This document shows, in pieces, positions 59,942 to 64,000 of a stretch of DNA of 64,000 bases. Source of the DNA: Nocardioidaceae bacterium (GTDB taxonomy: Bacteria > Actinomycetota > Actinomycetes > Propionibacteriales > Nocardioidaceae); NCBI GenBank assembly GCA_020636935.1, contig JACJWW010000003.1, positions 100,653 through 164,652 on the forward strand, given 5' to 3'. The position numbers and the translations under genes are program-made. Under the pieces are notes generated by a model. The model made no database searches. It worked only from the letters and a program-made list of their open reading frames with translations, and had not been told where the DNA came from. Position 1 is the stretch's first letter, and the number at the start of each line of letters is the position of its first letter.

Positions 59942-62014
59942 CTACGGCGTGCCCGTGCCGGAGATATAGGTGACATAGGCCTGGCCGGCCTGGCCGGGGT
60001 TGCCGGGGTTGCCGACTACGCCGTAGCCGCCCCAACCGCCACGGGCCCAACCGCCAGTGGGGCCGGTGCCGGTTTGCCCCGATGGGAGCGTCGGGTCGCC
60101 GCACTGCCCCGAGTCGACTTGGCAGCCGCCGTGTCCGCCGTTGCCGCGGGCGCCTCCCGCGCCTCCCGCGCCTCCCGCACCGCCGGAACCCTTGGTGTAG
60201 GAGCCTGAGCCGGTCAGGGTGCCGGTGCTTTGGAAATACAGTGCGATCGAAGGGCCACCAGCGCCGCCACCTGCGCCGCCGCCGCCACCGGCGCCGCCAC
60301 CGCCACCGCCGCCGCCGCCTTCACCAGAGTTCCCTGAGCTCTTCTGGCCACCGTCGCCGCCATTGGCGCCGTTGCCGGCGTCGCCACCGGGAGAGCCGTT
60401 ACCGCCCTTGGCGCCATTGCCTGAGGTGATTGACGGTGAGCCCGTCAAGGTCAGACCCGCAGTGCCCACGACGTAGACCCCAAAAGACCCGCCGCCGGCT
60501 TTGCCACCCTCGGTGCCGCCAGTCCCGCCGAGGGCGCCGCCACCACCAGAGCCGCCGCCGCCACCGTGGTATATGCCAACTTGGCGGCCGCCGCCGCCTC
60601 CGCCGCCGCCTGCTCCGTTGGCCCCGACTCCGCCGGCTAGGCCGTTGCCGCCAGCCCAACTCGATGGCCCACTGGTCAACGGGTTGGTGCCTCCGCCCCC
60701 GGCCGTACCGGCGTTGCCACCGTTGCCGCCCGTGCCACTGGTCGCCTGGGTGCCGCATCCACCAATGCAGGTGGCCTTCGCTGTGCCGCCTGCGCCGCCC
60801 GCTCCGCCACTCGCTCCACCACTGATGTCAGGTGCCTTAGAGCCCGCGGTGCCCGCGTGGTAGTAGAACTTCGGGAATATGTATTTGTAGTAGCCGCCGG
60901 TGCCGCCCGCACCCGGTTTGGGTGTTGCGACGCATGAATCGGTGCCGCCACCAGGTGCGCCACCCTCACTACCACCAGGGCCGCCTGAATTTGTGCCTTT
61001 CGCGCCGCCCGCAGCGCCGCAACCAGCGCTCGAAGTGATCGGCTTTCCGGCCGTCGCATCTGTCCCAGCCACCCCGGCCTGCGCGGTCACCGAGCCGCCG
61101 TTGATCGTGACCGCCCCACCGGTGACGTGTACGCCGTACGCGCTTGAGCCGGCGCCGGTCGGCGTACCGGAGTCGATGATGTTGTTTTTCAACACCGGGC
61201 TGCCGGCGGTAACCAGTACGCCAGCCGTGTCGGTGCCACCGGGGCCAGTGATCGTCATGTTTGCGATCGTGCCGCTGGCCGAGGCGTTGACGCCGCCGTT
61301 GACAGTCGTGATGCCGCCGACGCCACCGGTCACAGTGAGGCCCGGCTGCAGGGTGAAGCCGGTGTAGGTGCCGTTGTGTACGAGCACCTTGGAGCTGCCG
61401 GTCGCGATCGCCCGGGCTTGGCCTTTGGTGATCGTTAGGCAAGGTGTCGACGGGGCGCCGCAAGTGTCACTGTCGGTCCCGTTGCCGGCCACGTGGATGT
61501 CGGTGGCCATCGTGGTCAACTGGGCGGTGCAAGTCAATGGCCGATAAGCGCCGGTGTCGCCGGTGCCGAAATATGGGATCGCCAAGGTGACATTTGAGCC
61601 CAACGCCGGCCCACCCGAGCCACTCCAGGCGTAGGTGTAAACCGTCGGCCCGCCAATGCCGGCTATCGAATGCGACGCCGCGTCGGTGACCGTGCCGGGC
61701 TGGAACGAAGTGATCGGGGCCGGCAAAGTGAAGGTGGCAGTCCAATCCGTCACCGTCGGGCTGCCCGTCGCCGTCACCGTGAACGTGCCGGAATATGTGC
61801 CCGCGGCTGGATAGTCAGGGTTGGTGCCCCAAGTGCACTCCGCATCACCAGTAGTCACCGTGTTGACCGGCCGCACCTGCGGACTCACCCCCTCGGGAGT
61901 CGCCTGCGGCGCGGTCTGCGCATAAAACAGCCCCAGCGCCACCCCGGCCGCCAACAACCCGGGCAAAAGCGGCAGTTCATACCAAGCTCGACGCTTTTGG
62001 ACCGCATGCCTCAT
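59942..62014 (-). CDS. Glycine-rich secreted protein with beta-helix region, paralogue 2
   Basis: The 690-residue protein has the same plan as its neighbour: hydrophobic start (LLPGLLAAGVALGLFYAQ), QVRPVNTVTTGDAECTWG, an Ig-like section, a beta-helix-like section (LLVHNGTYTGFTLQPGLTV-type strands, VLKNNIIDSGTPTGAGSS) and a long Gly-rich part, ending GQAYVTYISGTGTP. Both proteins share GGPSIALYFQS. A recent tandem duplication around the Tat gene is likely. Confidence 0.82.
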   Translation of the reverse strand: MRHAVQKRRAWYELPLLPGLLAAGVALGLFYAQTAPQATPEGVSPQVRPVNTVTTGDAECTWGTNPDYPAAGTYSGTFTVTATGSPTVTDWTATFTLPAPITSFQPGTVTDAASHSIAGIGGPTVYTYAWSGSGGPALGSNVTLAIPYFGTGDTGAYRPLTCTAQLTTMATDIHVAGNGTDSDTCGAPSTPCLTITKGQARAIATGSSKVLVHNGTYTGFTLQPGLTVTGGVGGITTVNGGVNASASGTIANMTITGPGGTDTAGVLVTAGSPVLKNNIIDSGTPTGAGSSAYGVHVTGGAVTINGGSVTAQAGVAGTDATAGKPITSSAGCGAAGGAKGTNSGGPGGSEGGAPGGGTDSCVATPKPGAGGTGGYYKYIFPKFYYHAGTAGSKAPDISGGASGGAGGAGGTAKATCIGGCGTQATSGTGGNGGNAGTAGGGGTNPLTSGPSSWAGGNGLAGGVGANGAGGGGGGGGRQVGIYHGGGGGSGGGGALGGTGGTEGGKAGGGSFGVYVVGTAGLTLTGSPSITSGNGAKGGNGSPGGDAGNGANGGDGGQKSSGNSGEGGGGGGGGGAGGGGGAGGGAGGPSIALYFQSTGTLTGSGSYTKGSGGAGGAGGAGGARGNGGHGGCQVDSGQCGDPTLPSGQTGTGPTGGWARGGWGGYGVVGNPGNPGQAGQAYVTYISGTGTP

Positions 62015-62126
62015 CCCAAAACCCGCTTTCCTGCACTATTCCGGCGTACTGCCTAAATGGGCTAGACCAGACAAGCGTGACATATGAGATGAACAGTGTC
62101 ATAAGAATGGAAAGGTTGCGTTTAGG

Positions 62127-62192
62127 GTGCATGTACCCCAAGTGCGCTTGGGGTACATGCACGGTCAACGCCGTACACCCCATTGAACGTGC
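62127..62192. repeat. Palindromic repeat, copy 3 (inverted relative to copy 2)
   Basis: GTGCATGTACCCCAAG (62127-62142) and its exact complement (62147-62162) enclose TGCG. The following GGTCAACGCCGTACACCCC... ends CATTGAACGTGC. The 64-bp core 62129-62192 aligns with the reverse complement of 20433-20496, including the loop. The rest of 62015-62392 contains no gene. Confidence 0.92.
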
Positions 62193-62392
62193 ATGCGCAG
62201 CGTTGAGCGTCGTACGTCGGGCACCTCGCGGGCCTCGTACGGCGGCTTCGTACGGCGGGGACCGCGCCCCCGGCGGGCAACCGGCGGCGTACCTGACCGT
62301 CAATCATCCACAGGGCCTCACATCACCGTGGTTATCCACAATCCTTCGCAGGCCCTCGCCCACCCGCCGCAAACGGCGCAGGCTTGCGGCCC

Positions 62393-63352
62393 ATGGAAGA
62401 CATGTACGCACTTCGAGAGAACGGGCTGTTCCTGCGCAAGGAGGCGGTCGCGGCCGGCCACACTGACCGCGGGCTGCAGCGACTCTGCAAAGGGGGCGAA
62501 CTGTTGCGCCTCCGCTATGGCACCTATATCCCAATGGCCACGTGGAAGGCGCTGACCCCACGCGAGCAGCACATGAGGAAAGCCGAGGCGGTGATCCTCA
62601 CCCACGGTCAACGGGTGGTGTTGTGCAATCAGACAGCCGCCGCGATCCACGACATCGCGATGTACGACGTCAACATGAGCACAGTGCACGCGCATCTGCT
62701 CGGCACCGGCTCCGGGCGCACGGAGTCGGGGATCACCTATCACCAGGCGCCGCCACCGGACAGCCAGATCGTCGAATGGAAGGGCGGCCTGGTGTGTGCG
62801 CCAGCAAGGGCCGCGCTCGAGGTGGCCGCGACCCGGGACTTGGAGGGCGCTGTCGTGGTACTCGACGCCGTACTCCTGCGCGATGACGTCAGCAAGGACG
62901 ATCTCTGGCCGATCTTCGAGTCAATGCGCTATCGCGCAGGGCACCTCACTTTGCAGGCAGCCGTGCGACTTGCCCGGTACGGCGCGGCTTCGCTCGCCGA
63001 GTCACGAGCCAGGGTGTTGTTCGTGCTCGAGCGGATCCCCAAGCCCGAGCTCCAAGTCAAGGTGTACGACGCGAACGGCGAACTGCTCGGCATCCTCGAC
63101 TTCCTGTGGCGCTCGCACAACCTGGCCGGAGAGTTCGACGGCGCCGGCAAGTACTTCGACTACCTGCGCCCCGGTGAAACACCCCGCCACGTGTTGATGC
63201 GGGAGAAGCTGCGCGAGCAGCGGATCCGTGAGGTCACTGGCTACGACTTCTTCCGGATGACTTGGGAGGACCTGGCCCAGCGGAAGGCCACGGCGGCGCG
63301 ACTGGGTGCTCATCTGGAGCGTGCTGCGCGGCAGCAGGCTCGGCGTCCGTGA
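62393..63352 (+). CDS. AbiEi-like protein with DUF559-like C-terminus
   Basis: ATG 62393 gives 319 residues. The N-terminal winged-helix-like part (NGLFLRKEAVAAGHTDRGLQRLCKGGELLRLRYGTYIP) and the C-terminal ELLGILDFLWRSHNLAGEFDG, with REKLREQRIREVTGYDFFRMTWED, have the same plan as the gene at 24844-25749. No AbiEii partner is adjacent. A TTG at 62384 is a possible longer start. Confidence 0.78.
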   Translation: MEDMYALRENGLFLRKEAVAAGHTDRGLQRLCKGGELLRLRYGTYIPMATWKALTPREQHMRKAEAVILTHGQRVVLCNQTAAAIHDIAMYDVNMSTVHAHLLGTGSGRTESGITYHQAPPPDSQIVEWKGGLVCAPARAALEVAATRDLEGAVVVLDAVLLRDDVSKDDLWPIFESMRYRAGHLTLQAAVRLARYGAASLAESRARVLFVLERIPKPELQVKVYDANGELLGILDFLWRSHNLAGEFDGAGKYFDYLRPGETPRHVLMREKLREQRIREVTGYDFFRMTWEDLAQRKATAARLGAHLERAARQQARRP

Positions 63353-63623
63353 CGCGCGGACTGTTCGGGGCCTGGTGGCCAGTTGGCGCGTACGGCGTAC
63401 CCGCTCGGCGCCGGCGCCCGGCGTACGGCGTACCCACCCCTCACGGTCAACGGGGTACATGCAGGTCGGCAGCAACAAGTTGGTCGGTGTTCGATCAGTA
63501 CCGAACGGCGAACACCACGCCAAAGTCAGCGAGCCGCCAAGAGCGTCGAGGGACTTGAGGCATCCAATAAGTGCATTACACTTTGTCTGAGCTGAGGCAC
63601 CGCTATCGCACAGGGAAGAGGCC

Positions 63624-63911
63624 ATGACTAGGCGAACACCTGAAGAGTACGAGGCGATGGCCGACGAGTTCGAGGCCGAGCCGATCATCGTCAACGGGCC
63701 CGTCGAGCAGGGCCCCGGGGCCTTCGTCAAACTCAAGGACGGTCGCCCGGTAGGGCGGCGCGAACCATCCGGTCCGACGCCGTCTGTATCGGTGCGCTTC
63801 CCGGCGAAGCTGCGTGAGCGACTCGACGAGCGTGCAGCTATCGAGCAGGCCCCTGCCGCCGAGGTGATCCGCCGCGCTGTTGCGGAGTACCTGGATCGAC
63901 ACCCCGCCTGA
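63624..63911 (+). CDS. Ribbon-helix-helix antitoxin-like protein
   Basis: The 95-residue protein ends with SVSVRFPAKLRERLDERAAIEQAPAAEVIRRAVAEYLDRH, a clear RHH/CopG-type domain, after an acidic N-terminus. GGAAGAGG precedes the ATG. In this class of gene the toxin is often adjacent; here the window ends 89 bases later, so any downstream partner is not visible. 63353-63623 contains only short GTACGGCGTACCC-type repeats. Confidence 0.75.
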   Translation: MTRRTPEEYEAMADEFEAEPIIVNGPVEQGPGAFVKLKDGRPVGRREPSGPTPSVSVRFPAKLRERLDERAAIEQAPAAEVIRRAVAEYLDRHPA

Positions 63912-64000
63912 CGCGGCGGTTCCTGTCTCCGGAAGAACGCTCGGGGCCGAGGCGCGGGTGCTTGGGGTGACGGCGTACGTCGTACCCGCACGGCGCTCGG

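Noticed and set aside
57235..61367. Proline-rich plus-strand frames opposite the glycine-rich genes
   Set aside because: They are the complement of GGN glycine codons. The minus-strand frames have signal peptides, conserved blocks and paralogy.
57168..62014. Sortase-anchored wall proteins
   Set aside because: Neither glycine-rich protein has an LPXTG-type motif with a C-terminal membrane segment and basic tail.
1..64000. rRNA operon, tmRNA or other structured RNAs
   Set aside because: Apart from the two tRNAs I found no recognisable conserved RNA gene. SRP and riboswitch motifs were looked for by eye only.

Overview
The window is a chromosomal replication-origin region of a high-GC Gram-positive bacterium (Actinomycetota). 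The gene order parB-parA-rsmG-khpB(jag)-yidC-yidD-rnpA-rpmH / dnaA-oriC-dnaN-gnd-recF-dciA-gyrB-gyrA-DUF3566, with consensus parS sites and DnaA boxes, is diagnostic. A gnd gene between dnaN and recF, and the overall protein style, suggest Propionibacteriales or a close relative. That assignment is inference from gene order, not a computed placement.

Layout. 1-5.1 kb, minus strand: partial parB, then parA, rsmG, khpB, yidC, yidD, rnpA and rpmH. Three parS sites and a small DnaA-box cluster lie around parA and rsmG. 5.3-6.1 kb: a class F-like sortase sits between rpmH and dnaA. 6.2-9.5 kb: the dnaA promoter boxes, dnaA, oriC (DnaA boxes plus a DnaA-trio-like element), a 19-bp tandem repeat and dnaN. 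9.5-20.2 kb: gnd, recF, dciA, an FMN-binding split-barrel protein, a secreted delta-60-repeat protein, gyrB, gyrA and a DUF3566 membrane protein.

20.2-62.2 kb is accessory. In order it holds divergent SDR/MpaB and P450/TetR operons; yqgE; an AbiEi-like protein; a DUF4012 protein; a Ric/YtfE Fe-S repair protein; a YeiH exporter; a tyrosine recombinase; a three-gene set with a Cys/His-rich protein, a MoxR AAA+ ATPase and a VWA protein; a Doc toxin-antitoxin pair; a complete assimilatory nitrate/nitrite cluster (narK-nasA-FAD reductase-BFD ferredoxin-nirB-nirD-hemD/wHTH regulator); and then about 12 kb of toxin-antitoxin loci, DUF4143 ATPases and decayed recombinase, transposase and restriction fragments ending at tRNA-Ala. 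After tRNA-Ala come a DLW-39 family small protein, tRNA-Ile and a locus of two large glycine-rich secreted proteins flanking a Tat-exported protein, all on the minus strand. 62.4-63.9 kb: a second AbiEi-like protein and an RHH antitoxin-like protein.

The most striking architectural point is that tRNA-Ile and tRNA-Ala, which normally follow gyrA-DUF3566 on the same strand in Actinomycetota, lie 36 kb away on the opposite strand. A 64-bp palindromic repeat occurs in inverted orientation at 20433-20496 and 62129-62192. Flipping the segment between the copies restores the canonical order, so a repeat-mediated inversion of about 41.7 kb is the simplest reading. Other points of interest are the two halves of an IS3-type transposase bracketing the nitrate cluster, recurrent integrase 3'-end remnants separating cassettes at 45-53 kb, two DUF4143 pseudogene copies whose lesions together imply one 1275-nt ancestor, and a 52-bp perfect palindrome between yqgE and its divergent neighbour.
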